From: Paucibacter sp. Y2R2-4
GTDB taxonomy: Bacteria; Pseudomonadota; Gammaproteobacteria; Burkholderiales; Burkholderiaceae_C
Direction of reading: 5' to 3'
DNA length: 64,000 nucleotides
Assembly: GCF_025717535.1 (NCBI RefSeq)
Contig: NZ_JAJIRO010000001.1
Span: 372,001-436,000, forward strand
In this document: positions 17,413 to 26,782 of the stretch, in pieces
How positions within the stretch are numbered: position 1 is the stretch's first letter
Layout of the letters: the number at the start of each line of letters is the position of its first letter
Translations under genes and position numbers: made by a program
The notes under the pieces: generated by a model
What the model saw: the letters and a program-made list of their open reading frames with translations, nothing else
Databases searched by the model: none
What the model was told of the DNA's origin: nothing

Positions 17413-18104
17413 GCCCAGGCCCCCACCGATGCGGCATGCGGCTTGAGACATAGCTCTTGCCAATGGCCCGCTGCGGAGCCTTGCTGCAAGCGCTCCGCCA
17501 GCCGTGGGTCATGGGTGGCCAAAACCAAACAGGCGCCGCTTTCCTTGGCGCTCAGCAGCAAGAGCTCCAACATGCGCTGCAGGCTCTCGTCATCCAAGTT
17601 GGCGCTGGGCTCGTCGGCCAGCAAGAGCTGCGGCCGGCGCATCAAGGCACGGGCCAAGGCCACACGCTGCGCCTGACCCAGACTAAGCTGATGTGGACGG
17701 CGCTGAGCCAATTCTTCCCCCAGGTCCAAACGATTCAGCAGTTCACGGGCTCGAACGAGATCAGGCACCAGGCCTGCACTGAGGGCCGGCAAAGACAAAT
17801 TCTCCAGTACCGTCAGCGCCGGGCTGAGATGCAAGCGCTGCGGCACAAAGCCGAGCTGAGCCCCGCGCCAGGCGTCACGCTGGCGCGCGTTCAAGTGATG
17901 CAGCGCGGAACCAGCGATGACGATTTGCCCCTCGGTGGGACTCAACAAACCGGCCAACAAGGCCAGCAGGCTGGACTTGCCGCTGCCGGACTTACCCCGC
18001 AGCAGAAGATGCTTGCCAGCGGGCAGCTGAAAGTCGTCAAAGCTGAGCAGCGTGCCCTGGGGGTAGCGGTAGCGCAGGCCGCGCCATTCGATCAAGGCCG
18101 ACAT
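17409..18104 (-). CDS. ABC transporter ATP-binding protein (LolD/MacB type)
   Basis: The 231-residue ATPase has GKSGSGKSSLLALLAG (Walker A), LSLGQAQRVALARAL (signature) and LLLADEPSANLDDES (Walker B and D-loop). This is the LolD/MacB-like class that partners with FtsX-type permeases. Such systems usually transmit force across the membrane instead of passing substrate through a channel. It is translationally coupled to the permease gene. Confidence 0.87.
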   Translation of the reverse strand: MSALIEWRGLRYRYPQGTLLSFDDFQLPAGKHLLLRGKSGSGKSSLLALLAGLLSPTEGQIVIAGSALHHLNARQRDAWRGAQLGFVPQRLHLSPALTVLENLSLPALSAGLVPDLVRARELLNRLDLGEELAQRRPHQLSLGQAQRVALARALMRRPQLLLADEPSANLDDESLQRMLELLLLSAKESGACLVLATHDPRLAERLQQGSAAGHWQELCLKPHAASVGAWA

Positions 18105-18114
18105 CGCCGACGAC

Positions 18115-18672
18115 TCAATCCGAGCGCGTCAAACGGGCAAAAGTGGCGAGGAATTTATCCACCTTGGCGGCCACAACAAAGGCGCAATAGCCTTGCTCCG
18201 GATTGCGGGCGTAGTAATGCTGGTGATAGGACTCGGCCGGCCAGTAATTGCGCTCGGGCAGCAACTCGGTGACGACCTGCCCCCGGTGAGCCACCTGGGC
18301 TTCAGCCAAGACCTCGCGGGCCACGGCCTCTTGCGTTTCATGATGAAAATAGATGCCTGAGCGGTACTGGGTGCCCACATCGGCGCCTTGGCGATTCAAA
18401 CTGGTCGGGTCGTGAATGGCAAAAAATACCTCCAGCAATTCGCGCAGGCTGACGACAGCGGGATCAAAGTCCACTCTCACCACTTCCGCATGGCCGGTCT
18501 TGCCTCCGCAGACTTGCTCATAGGCCGGCTGCAGCACATCGCCATTGCAATAGCCCGACTCGACATGCTGCACGCCGCGCACCCGTTCAAACACAGCTTC
18601 GGTGCACCAAAAACAGCCCCCGCCGAGGGTGATGCGTTCGGATACGGAGGCGGTCAGGACGGGGGAATTCAT
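18115..18672 (-). CDS. msrA: peptide-methionine (S)-S-oxide reductase MsrA
   Basis: The 185-residue protein has the MsrA active site GGGCFWC with catalytic Cys at residue 20. VESGYCNG, DPTSLNRQGADVGTQYRS and NYWPAESYHQHYY follow. It repairs oxidised methionine, using thioredoxin as reductant. No signal peptide is seen, so it is cytoplasmic. It starts 78 bp from the end of the DUF748 gene, on the same strand. Confidence 0.95.
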   Translation of the reverse strand: MNSPVLTASVSERITLGGGCFWCTEAVFERVRGVQHVESGYCNGDVLQPAYEQVCGGKTGHAEVVRVDFDPAVVSLRELLEVFFAIHDPTSLNRQGADVGTQYRSGIYFHHETQEAVAREVLAEAQVAHRGQVVTELLPERNYWPAESYHQHYYARNPEQGYCAFVVAAKVDKFLATFARLTRSD

Positions 18673-18749
18673 GGCAGATCTCGGTCAAAAAACTCAGGGC
18701 CTGTTCGGCAAGCAATCGAATGGAAGCATAGCCGAGTCGCACCTTCGCT

Positions 18750-21700
18750 TCAGTGACTGCTCAGCTTCAATTCGGCGTAAGGTGCCCAGGCCTGGGCGGG
18801 AGGCGCTTCTTGCGCCGGGGCCGACGCGGCCGCCTCCTTGGCCGGCAAAACTTGCGGTGGCAAGAGTCGCGGTGCGCCCAAGAACAAGCGGCCATTGGGC
18901 AGGCCCTTGGCGATCAAGGCATCACGCAGCACCACCCCGCGCTCCAAGGCCAACTGACGCACGCGTTCCTCACTGACCTCAAAACTATCCAGCAAAAGCC
19001 GGCGCATCTCAGCGGCGGGGATGTCCTTGGCCATGCCGAGGAAGTTGCGCGGCTTCGTCGGCAGCTTGCTGCTTTCGTAGACCACCTTTAACAAGCGCGC
19101 TTTTTCAGCATCACTGAGCGGACCTAAGTCCTTAATTTCTTCCTGCGCAGTCGCGAACGATGCGCCCGTGCGCTGGCGCTGCAACTCGCGTTTGCGCTCG
19201 GCAAACAGGGCTTCGTCCAACTGCCGCTGCTTCATGGCCTCGCGCTCGCCAAGCGGATCGGCCCAAGCGGTGATGGTCAAGGCCAAACCAGGGCGCTCGT
19301 TCAGCATCTTGGCGACCTTGTCCAGGTCTGCTGGCGCGCTCGCTTGGGCCGTGCCCGGCACGAACTCCATGCGGCTCAGGTCGGCTCCTCCGCTGCCCGC
19401 AAACAAGGAGAACGGTGAAGTGATGGCCTTGCTGAAGAGATTGACGATCACCTTCCAGATCAAGCCTCCGAGGCTGAACTGAGGGTCGTTGAGCGAGCCA
19501 CTGACGGGCAGTTCGATGTCAATCACTCCGTCTTTGTCTTTCAACAAGGACACCGCAAACAGCACCGGCAACTTGGTGGCATCCGGGCTGTCGACCTTGT
19601 CGCCAAAGGTCAGCTGGTTGAGGATGATCTGATTGTTGGCGCTCAAACGTCCGTCCGGATCGATCTTGTATTGCAACTTGCTGGAAAATTTGCCGCGCTC
19701 CAGTCCATAACCCACATATTTAGCGGCATAGGGTGACAGCGGCGCCAACTCAATATCGGTGGCCGACGCTGTCAGGTCGAGGGCCAAGGGTTTGCCCAAA
19801 GGATTCAGCTGCCCAGTAATGTCAAGCAAACCCGTGCCCGCCACACGGCCTCGCAGGGTCAAAGGAGCCATATCGGTCTTGGTCGAGCTGACTGCGCCCA
19901 AGCTGCCCCGCAACTCGGTCAAGCGTGCGCTGTAATTGGGGCGCACAAAGCGATCACTGAAGTCCACCCGGCCTTTTTCAAGCAGAACCTGTCCAACGCT
20001 GACCGCCATGGGCGCGGGCGATGCAGCCGCCTGGGACGCCGCTCCATTCAAAGCCACCTCTTTGGCGTCCGGGGCCAATGGGATCCCGGAGTTTTGATTG
20101 GGCTGCATTGATGCCTTTGAAGGACGAGCTTCCCTCGCCGCATCCCCCGCACCCAATTCGCGCAGATTGATCTGCCCGGCCTCATTGATGATGACCCTCG
20201 CGTAGAAGTCGCTCAAGCTGGCTTCCCCCACCGAGAGTTGCGGCACCTGCCCAGGTTGAAGTTCGAGCTTGAAGCCGTTGAGCTTCATGGCTTGCCAATC
20301 CAGCAGGTCCTCGCCGACCACTTGTTGGCCATCAATGCGACGGGACTGCTGCAGCTTCAAATCGGCCAAAAGCGCGTCACCACTGGCGCGAGCTTGCAAG
20401 CCGGCAGGTAGGAGACTCACATTGAAGTCGCTGCGCAAGCCGAGCTCTAACTTCTGCAAATGCAAACCCAGGGCCGGATCGAGATAACCCTCAGCCAAGT
20501 GCAAGGGCAATCGATCCAGGCGCAGCCGCCCGCTAGCGCTCATGGGCTCGAGACTTGCTTGCCCCTGCCACTGCAAACTCCCCAAAGCCTTGCTGTCAGT
20601 GTTGGACCTGGTCTTGCCACCGCTAGTCAGAGCGCCAAGTTTGAAGCTCAGATTGACCGGTATTGCGCCGCGCGAGGCAGGCCAAGCCAGATCTGCAACA
20701 CTGAGTCCCAGTTGCTCAATCTTGAATGCAGCAGGCGAACCCCGCGTGGCCGCGTCAGTCACCTGCACGAGACCTTGTTCCAGGTTTAGCTTCTTCAGCT
20801 GCAGTGACCAAGGACGATCCGCTGCCTTTGAAGACGGAGGCAGCGTTGGCTTACTTTGATCTTCCTTCTGTGCGAGGATGGTCTTGTGAGCCGACAGAGC
20901 CTGGAAATTCCAAACTCCTTGGAGGTCACGCTTGAGTGCCACCACAGGACGGCTCAATTTGAGTTGACCAGCCACCAGCTGCTGAGCACCCAGATCGACA
21001 TCCAGCTGATCCAAGCCCAAAGCCCCAAGGCTCAAAAGCGTCTCCGGGCCGGTCAATGCGCTCAAGGACAGGCCCCTCAATTCCAGCTCACGCAGACCCA
21101 GTGCCAAGCGCTGTACAGGATCAACGAGCAAGGGGGCTTTCAATTGGATCTGGCCTGCTACGTCCAGTCTGCCCTTGACTCGCGCTTGCAAGAAAGGACG
21201 GGCATAGGGTTCAAAAGAATGCAGGTCCAAGGCCGAAACACGCCAATCCATGTTCAGCGCATCGGGGCTCAAGCGCCCCTGCCCGCTCAGTTTTGCCGCG
21301 GTCTGCGCGGCTGCCGCCTCTGGGCTTATCGACATTCCCCACTCGATGGGCACTTCGGCCTTGAGCGGCCAAGCCACGGCGCCCACCTGAGTGCGCAGAT
21401 CGAAGACGCTCAAGACCACCGGCGAAGCAAGGGACGCATCACGCCAACTGACGCGGCCATCCGTGACTTCCAGCCCAGCCGATGAAACACGCCATGGGGT
21501 CGCCGGCGCTTGAGCCTTGCTGACTCTGGCCTCGGGCACCTCGGCTTTGGCCGGATTGCTTTCAGCCTTGACACTTGCTCCAGGCAAGCAAAGCTGACCA
21601 CGCGCGTCCCGTGAAAGCGCCACTTCAGGACTTTTCCACTGAATCGAACCAAAGTCGAGCTGTCGGCGCAAGGGCTGCACATCACGCAGTTCAATATGCA

Positions 21701-22616
21701 AATCGCGCCAAGACAGCCAGGGATCCCCCCCGGGTGTTTGCAGTGCGAACTTGGCGAGATCCAGGCTGCCGCTCAGCCCCACATTCGGCGCCTGACCGCG
21801 GGGCTGCTGAAACTTCAGGGCTAGCGCAGCATCGACTCGCCCTTGTTTCAAGCGCAAGGGCAAATCGCGAGGCAAATAGTCGATGTAAGGGGCAAGATCA
21901 AAGCCTTCCAACTTGAAATCAAGCTTTGCTTCACGATGCTCTGCAAAGGGCAAAGCCTGCCCCTTGCCGCCAAAATACACGCCATTGAGTCGCCCTGAGG
22001 CCTGCGGTTGCACGTGTACTTTGACATCAGCATCCAGGGTGGAGACAAAGGGCAAGTCCAGGGCCAGCTCGCTCAATTGGTGCTGACGATGGGCCGGCTG
22101 GTCATCCAGCAAGACCTGCCCCTCGCGAAGGCTGATGTTGTAGACCGCCAACTTTGGTGGCGGACTTTCTGCCTCACCGGGAGTCTTAGGACTGGCGAAG
22201 CGAGCCAAGAGGTCATCAATGTCATAGTGACCTGCGCTTAAGTGAGACAAGCGCAAGACCGGCCGCGTGATGCTCAAATGCTCCACGACTGGGCTAGCAA
22301 ACCAAAGCGAACGCAGGGACAAAGCCGCGTCAATGCTCTGAACTTCCAATAGAGGTTCGGACTTGCCGTCCGCACCCGAGATCCGCAAGCCTTCCAAGGC
22401 CACGCCCAAACGCCAGGGTGCCACCGAGAACTCGTCAATCGTCACCTGCCGCCCTAAAGCTTGCGAAGCCAGATGAGCACCGCTGCTTTTGACCCACCAG
22501 GGCAAACCCAGGCACAAGGCCAGAGCCAACATCGCCAGGCCCGCAATGCCCACCATGGTCCAGCGTTTCCAGCCCAGCCCGGTGACTCGTTCAGTAGGTT
22601 TCGAGACTGCAGCCAT
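18750..22616 (-). CDS. giant DUF748 / AsmA-like envelope protein
   Basis: The 1288-residue protein has one N-terminal membrane helix (about residues 20-38) and then a very long, Leu/Ser-rich beta-strand region of AsmA/DUF748 type. FSVAPWRLGVALEGLRI near the N-terminus and the C-terminal segment with IDIELPVSGSLNDPQFSLGG are typical. The last 200 residues resemble an OmpA-like or coiled region (ALTITAWADPLGE). AsmA-superfamily proteins form grooves that carry phospholipid between the membranes; that role here is inference. It is monocistronic or co-transcribed with msrA. Confidence 0.82.
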   Translation of the reverse strand: MAAVSKPTERVTGLGWKRWTMVGIAGLAMLALALCLGLPWWVKSSGAHLASQALGRQVTIDEFSVAPWRLGVALEGLRISGADGKSEPLLEVQSIDAALSLRSLWFASPVVEHLSITRPVLRLSHLSAGHYDIDDLLARFASPKTPGEAESPPPKLAVYNISLREGQVLLDDQPAHRQHQLSELALDLPFVSTLDADVKVHVQPQASGRLNGVYFGGKGQALPFAEHREAKLDFKLEGFDLAPYIDYLPRDLPLRLKQGRVDAALALKFQQPRGQAPNVGLSGSLDLAKFALQTPGGDPWLSWRDLHIELRDVQPLRRQLDFGSIQWKSPEVALSRDARGQLCLPGASVKAESNPAKAEVPEARVSKAQAPATPWRVSSAGLEVTDGRVSWRDASLASPVVLSVFDLRTQVGAVAWPLKAEVPIEWGMSISPEAAAAQTAAKLSGQGRLSPDALNMDWRVSALDLHSFEPYARPFLQARVKGRLDVAGQIQLKAPLLVDPVQRLALGLRELELRGLSLSALTGPETLLSLGALGLDQLDVDLGAQQLVAGQLKLSRPVVALKRDLQGVWNFQALSAHKTILAQKEDQSKPTLPPSSKAADRPWSLQLKKLNLEQGLVQVTDAATRGSPAAFKIEQLGLSVADLAWPASRGAIPVNLSFKLGALTSGGKTRSNTDSKALGSLQWQGQASLEPMSASGRLRLDRLPLHLAEGYLDPALGLHLQKLELGLRSDFNVSLLPAGLQARASGDALLADLKLQQSRRIDGQQVVGEDLLDWQAMKLNGFKLELQPGQVPQLSVGEASLSDFYARVIINEAGQINLRELGAGDAAREARPSKASMQPNQNSGIPLAPDAKEVALNGAASQAAASPAPMAVSVGQVLLEKGRVDFSDRFVRPNYSARLTELRGSLGAVSSTKTDMAPLTLRGRVAGTGLLDITGQLNPLGKPLALDLTASATDIELAPLSPYAAKYVGYGLERGKFSSKLQYKIDPDGRLSANNQIILNQLTFGDKVDSPDATKLPVLFAVSLLKDKDGVIDIELPVSGSLNDPQFSLGGLIWKVIVNLFSKAITSPFSLFAGSGGADLSRMEFVPGTAQASAPADLDKVAKMLNERPGLALTITAWADPLGEREAMKQRQLDEALFAERKRELQRQRTGASFATAQEEIKDLGPLSDAEKARLLKVVYESSKLPTKPRNFLGMAKDIPAAEMRRLLLDSFEVSEERVRQLALERGVVLRDALIAKGLPNGRLFLGAPRLLPPQVLPAKEAAASAPAQEAPPAQAWAPYAELKLSSH

Positions 22617-22755
22617 ATTTGAAGTTAGCGCCCAAGAGTGAAAATCGATGCCGGTGCAGCGGCATTATCAAATAGCGCCCAATGCCAAAGCCCGAAGCCG
22701 ACTTCAAAACAGTCGGCGCCAAAGCCTCGAAACCCTGCCCTGACTGGACACACGC

Positions 22756-23559
22756 TTGGACTTCAACAGTTTTCTCTACGCATTGAAACCGGTTTTGATG
22801 ACGCTGATTCAACCGCCTCTGCCTTTTTTGGGCTTGATGTTGTTCGGCGCGGGGCAGCTTCGATCACGACGTAACTTGGGGCGAGTGCTGCTCTTCACAG
22901 GTTTTATTGCGGCCTATTTGAGTTGCACCGAAGGCATGGGGCAATTGCTGGCCAAGTATTGGATTGGTACACCTGCCGCACTGAACCCGCCCCAATTGGC
23001 GATGTTGAAAGCAGAATCGGAGCGCGACCACAAGCTTGCCGTGCTCGTCTTAGGCGGGGGAATTCGTCAGGACGTCCCGGAGTACGCAGGTCCACGCCCA
23101 AATGAAATCAGCCAGGAGCGGCTCTTGTTTGGCATTTGGCTGGCCAAGCGATTGAATGCGCCACTGGGCTATTCGGGCGGAATCGGCTGGACCGCAAAGC
23201 GGCAGATCGATACGGAGGCTGCTGTGGCCGGTCGTATCGCACGAGATGAACACGGTATGCCTCTGCGCTGGGCGGAAGAGCAATCGAAAGACACGCGTGA
23301 AAACGCGGCCCTAAGCCTAAGTATGCTCAAGAAAGACGGCATCAAAACTGTGGTCTTGGTTACACAGGATATGCACATGCCACGGTCAATGAGAGCCTTC
23401 CAAACTAAGGCAGGCGACGAAATTCGTGTCATCGCTGCGCCAGTTGGTCAACGCCGTGATGCCATGTCTAAGTGGCATGACTGGGTACCCAGCGCTACTG
23501 GACTGGCTCGAGTCAACTACGCCGTTTACGAGTGGGTTGCCAATGTGGCCGGACATTGA
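22756..23559 (+). CDS. YdcF/ElyC-like DUF218 membrane protein
   Basis: The 267-residue product uses a TTG start at 22756. Aligning with ElyC-type proteins, the segment FLYALKPVLMTLIQPPLPFL sits where their first membrane helix begins, which supports this start. Two N-terminal helices precede the DUF218 domain, with AVLVLGGGI, NAPLGYSGGIG, SKDTRENA and LVTQDMHMPRSM. Relatives act in cell-envelope or peptidoglycan homeostasis, with chemistry not established. The codon use looks less GC-rich than in the neighbours. Confidence 0.8.
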   Translation: MDFNSFLYALKPVLMTLIQPPLPFLGLMLFGAGQLRSRRNLGRVLLFTGFIAAYLSCTEGMGQLLAKYWIGTPAALNPPQLAMLKAESERDHKLAVLVLGGGIRQDVPEYAGPRPNEISQERLLFGIWLAKRLNAPLGYSGGIGWTAKRQIDTEAAVAGRIARDEHGMPLRWAEEQSKDTRENAALSLSMLKKDGIKTVVLVTQDMHMPRSMRAFQTKAGDEIRVIAAPVGQRRDAMSKWHDWVPSATGLARVNYAVYEWVANVAGH

Positions 23560-23623
23560 GCTAAATACCTTCTAAGGGCCGTGCTTACAGCTTGGGCTTT
23601 AAGTTTCAGCGCCCAAAAGAGAA

Positions 23624-23754
23624 ACCCCTCGAAGCCGGAGAGACTGCGAGGGGTGGGTGGCTTACGCCACCTTTGGAGCTCTAAGGCGATTTGCCGAAGG
23701 GCTCCTGGCGCGCAGAGACTGCGCCAGTGCTTATGCCTTCAAAAGGCTTTTGAA
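23624..23754. ncRNA. run of consecutive hairpins, candidate structured RNA or complex terminator
   Basis: Four stems lie between convergent genes: ACCCCTCG/CGAGGGGT (23624-23631 with 23647-23654), GGTGGC/GCCACC with a 4-nt loop (23656-23671), CTGGCGC/GCGCCAG (23705-23711 with 23721-23727) and a 17-bp palindrome TTCAAAAG-G-CTTTTGAA (23738-23754). The first and third stems share the sequence AGAGACTGCG at their loop/3' side (23639-23648 and 23714-23723). A GGAGC/GCTCC pair may enclose the middle. This exceeds what simple termination needs. I could not match it to a known RNA family. Confidence 0.45.
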
Positions 23755-23778
23755 ATTTAGGCGACGAAACTCACTGTT

Positions 23779-25356
23779 TCAAGACCCAGACAAACCCGAT
23801 GCTGTCGATCCGAACAGGTTTTCAAAGACAGCCTCGGCGCGGCGCTGCACTTCCGCCGGCATGGTGATTGTCCTGCCCCATTCACGTGCAGTCTCACCGG
23901 GCCACTTATTGGTGGCATCCAAGCCCATCTTGCCGCCCAAGCCGCTGACCGGCGAAGCGAAATCCAGATAGTCGATCGGCGTGCCATCGACCAAAGTGGT
24001 GTCGCGCACCGGGTCCATGCGCGTGGTGATAGCCCAAACCACTTCCTTCCAGTCACGGATATTGACGTCTTCGTCCACGATCACAATGAATTTTGTGTAC
24101 ATGAACTGACGCAAATAACTCCACAAACCGAACATCAGCCGCTTGGCATGGCCGGGATAGGCCTTCTTGATAGAAATGACCGCCATGCGGTAGCTGCAAC
24201 CCTCGGGCGGCAGGTAGAAATCGACAATCTCGGTAAACTGCTTTTGCAAGATGGGCACGAACACCTCGTTCAAGGCGACGCCCAAAATGGCGGGTTCATC
24301 AGGCGGCTTGCCGGTATAGGTCGAGTGATAGATCGGATCTTTGCGCTGCGTGATGCGCCGAACCTCGAACACCGGGAACCAGTCTTGCTCGTTGTAATAG
24401 CCGGTGTGGTCGCCAAAGGGGCCCTCCAGGGCATGCAAATAGCCCCCTTTTTCCTTCAGAGGCACGCCGTCTTCGCTGAAGCCGGTGAACCCCGCGGCAG
24501 CAACCGGAATGCATCCTTCAAGCACGATTTCTGCACTGGCGGGAACCTGAAGCATTCGACCGCCCTCACCGACACCACTCTCGACCAATTCGGTTCGAGA
24601 GCCACGCAAGAGCCCGGCAAACTGATACTCGGACAAGCTGTCCGGCACCGGCGTCACCGCCCCCAAAATGGTGGCGGGGTCAGCGCCAAGCGCCACCACG
24701 ATCGGAAAGTCCTGGCCAGGATTGGCCAAAGCGAATTCCCTGAAGTCGAGGGCGCCTCCGCGATGCGCCAGCCAGCGCATGATCAATTGATTGCGCCCGA
24801 TCAGTTGCTGCCGATAAATACCCAGGTTTTGCCGTGCTCGAGGCTTCGGCACCGATTGCGGGCCGCGCGTGACCACCAAACCCCAGGTGATCAAGGGTCC
24901 GATATCGCCAGGCCAGCAGGTTTGGATGGGTAAATATTTCAGATTGACATCCGAACCCTCAAAGACCTCCTCTTGGCAAGCACCGCGCCGCTGCAGGTTT
25001 GGTTTCATGTCCCACAAGGACTTGAGCATGTGCACCAAACGGCCGGCATCTTTCAGTCCCTTAGGAGGCTCAGGCTCCTTCAAGCTGGCCAGCACATGAC
25101 CCACCTCACGAAGTTCCTGCAAGCTTTTAGCCCCCATGCCCAGGGCAACGCGCTGGGTTGTGCCAAAGAGGTTGCTCAAAACGGGAACGGCGTGACCCGT
25201 TGGTTTCTCAAACAAAAGCGCTGGGCCTTCTTGGCGCAAAACAAGGTCGCTCAGTGCGGTCATTTCGAGTACGGGCGAGACTGGCTCACGGACACGACGG
25301 AGCTCCCCCATCACTTCTAGTCCGTGGATGAATTCACGTAAATCTCGGTACTTCAT
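23779..25356 (-). CDS. ubiD: UbiD-family 4-hydroxy-3-polyprenylbenzoate decarboxylase
   Basis: The product is 525 residues from the ATG at 25356; a TTG two codons earlier is also open. It matches UbiD along its length: [61 protein letters not shown] and [16 protein letters not shown]. It removes the carboxyl group of 3-polyprenyl-4-hydroxybenzoate in ubiquinone synthesis, using prenylated FMN made by UbiX. No ubiX is adjacent. No good ribosome-binding site is visible before the start. Confidence 0.95.
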   Translation of the reverse strand: MKYRDLREFIHGLEVMGELRRVREPVSPVLEMTALSDLVLRQEGPALLFEKPTGHAVPVLSNLFGTTQRVALGMGAKSLQELREVGHVLASLKEPEPPKGLKDAGRLVHMLKSLWDMKPNLQRRGACQEEVFEGSDVNLKYLPIQTCWPGDIGPLITWGLVVTRGPQSVPKPRARQNLGIYRQQLIGRNQLIMRWLAHRGGALDFREFALANPGQDFPIVVALGADPATILGAVTPVPDSLSEYQFAGLLRGSRTELVESGVGEGGRMLQVPASAEIVLEGCIPVAAAGFTGFSEDGVPLKEKGGYLHALEGPFGDHTGYYNEQDWFPVFEVRRITQRKDPIYHSTYTGKPPDEPAILGVALNEVFVPILQKQFTEIVDFYLPPEGCSYRMAVISIKKAYPGHAKRLMFGLWSYLRQFMYTKFIVIVDEDVNIRDWKEVVWAITTRMDPVRDTTLVDGTPIDYLDFASPVSGLGGKMGLDATNKWPGETAREWGRTITMPAEVQRRAEAVFENLFGSTASGLSGS

Positions 25357-25620
25357 AACCAATAGTAATATTGAAATGCACTTACAAGCTTGACGGGTTA
25401 TTTTTGCAACCTAAAATCCGCCCATCCTGCTTATCCAGGGTTTACCCGTGTTTTTGTCCTGGGGAGGGCAAAAACGCCCCGCTGCCGATGGACGGCGTTC
25501 CGAAGCAAGCTGACCCAAAGTCAGCAAAAACTTAACGGACCGGCCCATTATCACTGCCGCACTTGTGCCGCCGAGCCCTTAGGTTCGATAGCCCTGCGCT
25601 GCAGAGAAGAAAGGAGTCGC

Positions 25621-26517
25621 ATGACAGCGCGTCGTGATCTTTTATCCCTGGCTCGCAATACTGGAGCCGCTACTTCCTTGTTTTTCAAGGACATTGGCCA
25701 AGGCCTTTTGGTCGTCAGCCACAACACTTTGGCCCTGGTGGGCTTGGCTGTCGTCGCCGTTGTGATTACTTTTGTCAGCCAAGCTGACTTACGCCATCGC
25801 CTGGAAGACCAGGCTTTGGGCTGGCTGCATGAACGCGAAGAAGCCCGCGCCTTGGCTCAGGGCAATATCTTGGTCAACAGCAATGATGCTGAGGCCATCA
25901 ACCGTGCGACCGCGTCCGATCCTAAGGATCTGCCACGCCAGCAGGCTGCAATTGCCCATTGGCTGGCCAATCGTTACAAAGTGGCGCCTGAGCCCATCAG
26001 CAGACTGGTCCAAGAGGCCTGGTCGGTCGGCCAGCGCGCCAAGGTTGAGCCCACATTGATCCTGGCCATCATGGCGATTGAATCCAGCTTCAATCCTTTT
26101 GCTCAAAGCAATGTGGGTGCGCAGGGCTTGATGCAGGTGATGACCCGGGTGCACAACGACAAGTACGAAGCGTTTGGCGGCAATCTTGCAGCTTTTGACC
26201 CCATCACCAATTTGCGAGTTGGCGTCCAGGTTTTGAAAGAGTGCATTCAGCGTGCGGGCAGCGTGGAAGAAGGCCTGCGCTTCTATGTGGGTGCAGCCAA
26301 TCTGAGCGATGACGCGGGTTACGCTGTGCGCGTGATGGCCGTCCATGAGCAGATGAAGGCCGTGGCTGCGGGCCGCGCCGTACCCAACGCCCCAGCAGCC
26401 GCCCCCGCTCCTGCGGCCAAACCGCTGCGTGAGGCCGCAGGCCCTGTGGCCCAACCCTTGCCGGTGGACATTGAATCTGCGTCCATCGAGCCTCAGCGCG
26501 TCGCACTGGCTCGCTGA
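25621..26517 (+). CDS. membrane-anchored lytic transglycosylase (SLT domain)
   Basis: The 298-residue product starts at 25621 after AAGGAG. One membrane helix (ALVGLAVVAVVITFV) is followed by a periplasmic linker and an SLT domain. Its catalytic Glu lies in IMAIESSFNP, with SNVGAQGLMQVM and the substrate-binding YVGAANLSDDAGY after it. It cleaves the MurNAc-GlcNAc bond of peptidoglycan. The C-terminus is Ala/Pro-rich and poorly conserved. An in-frame upstream extension to 25390 is open but is probably 5' leader. Confidence 0.88.
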   Translation: MTARRDLLSLARNTGAATSLFFKDIGQGLLVVSHNTLALVGLAVVAVVITFVSQADLRHRLEDQALGWLHEREEARALAQGNILVNSNDAEAINRATASDPKDLPRQQAAIAHWLANRYKVAPEPISRLVQEAWSVGQRAKVEPTLILAIMAIESSFNPFAQSNVGAQGLMQVMTRVHNDKYEAFGGNLAAFDPITNLRVGVQVLKECIQRAGSVEEGLRFYVGAANLSDDAGYAVRVMAVHEQMKAVAAGRAVPNAPAAAPAPAAKPLREAAGPVAQPLPVDIESASIEPQRVALAR

Positions 26518-26582
26518 TCAAGCTCCGACGCACACCGGTACTAGCTTGGCGGACAGGTCTCGCGCTGCCGCTACACTGCAAG

Positions 26583-26712
26583 CTTCGCGCGACTGGCGAT
26601 GAAGGCTGACTCAAATTTGAGGCAGTCCAAGGTGGTGGACCACCGGGGAGCGCGAACCACTTGGGAGATTTTCCCTCCCCTGGTGGCATCCAGCCGTTCG
26701 CCTGGGCACCCC
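26583..26712 (+). promoter_or_regulatory. ZTP (pfl) riboswitch aptamer upstream of glyA
   Basis: P1 pairs TTCGCGC (26584-26590) with GCGCGAA (26650-26656). GACTGGCGA follows the 5' strand. A GGTGG-TGGA-CCACC hairpin (26631-26644) runs into GGGGAGCGCG, the hallmark of the pfl motif. A variable linker with its own hairpin leads to the conserved 3' element CGCCTGGGCA (26699-26708). ZTP riboswitches sense the purine intermediate ZMP/ZTP, a sign of 10-formyl-tetrahydrofolate shortage. glyA is a classic target because it feeds one-carbon units to folate. Confidence 0.88.
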
Positions 26713-26715
26713 TGA

Positions 26716-26772
26716 AGTGCTCGCATTGACGAAGTCAGTGCGTGCCGCCAGGGACTCCACTACTTGAGCACT
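26716..26772 (+). promoter_or_regulatory. candidate riboswitch expression platform before glyA
   Basis: AGTGCTC (26716-26722) pairs with GAGCACT (26766-26772). It encloses an 8-bp inner hairpin (GCATTGAC/GTCAGTGC with loop GAA, 26723-26741). The outer stem ends 10 bases before the glyA start codon. No T-tract follows, so control of ribosome access is more likely than termination. Confidence 0.5.
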
Positions 26773-26782
26773 GCCATCCACC

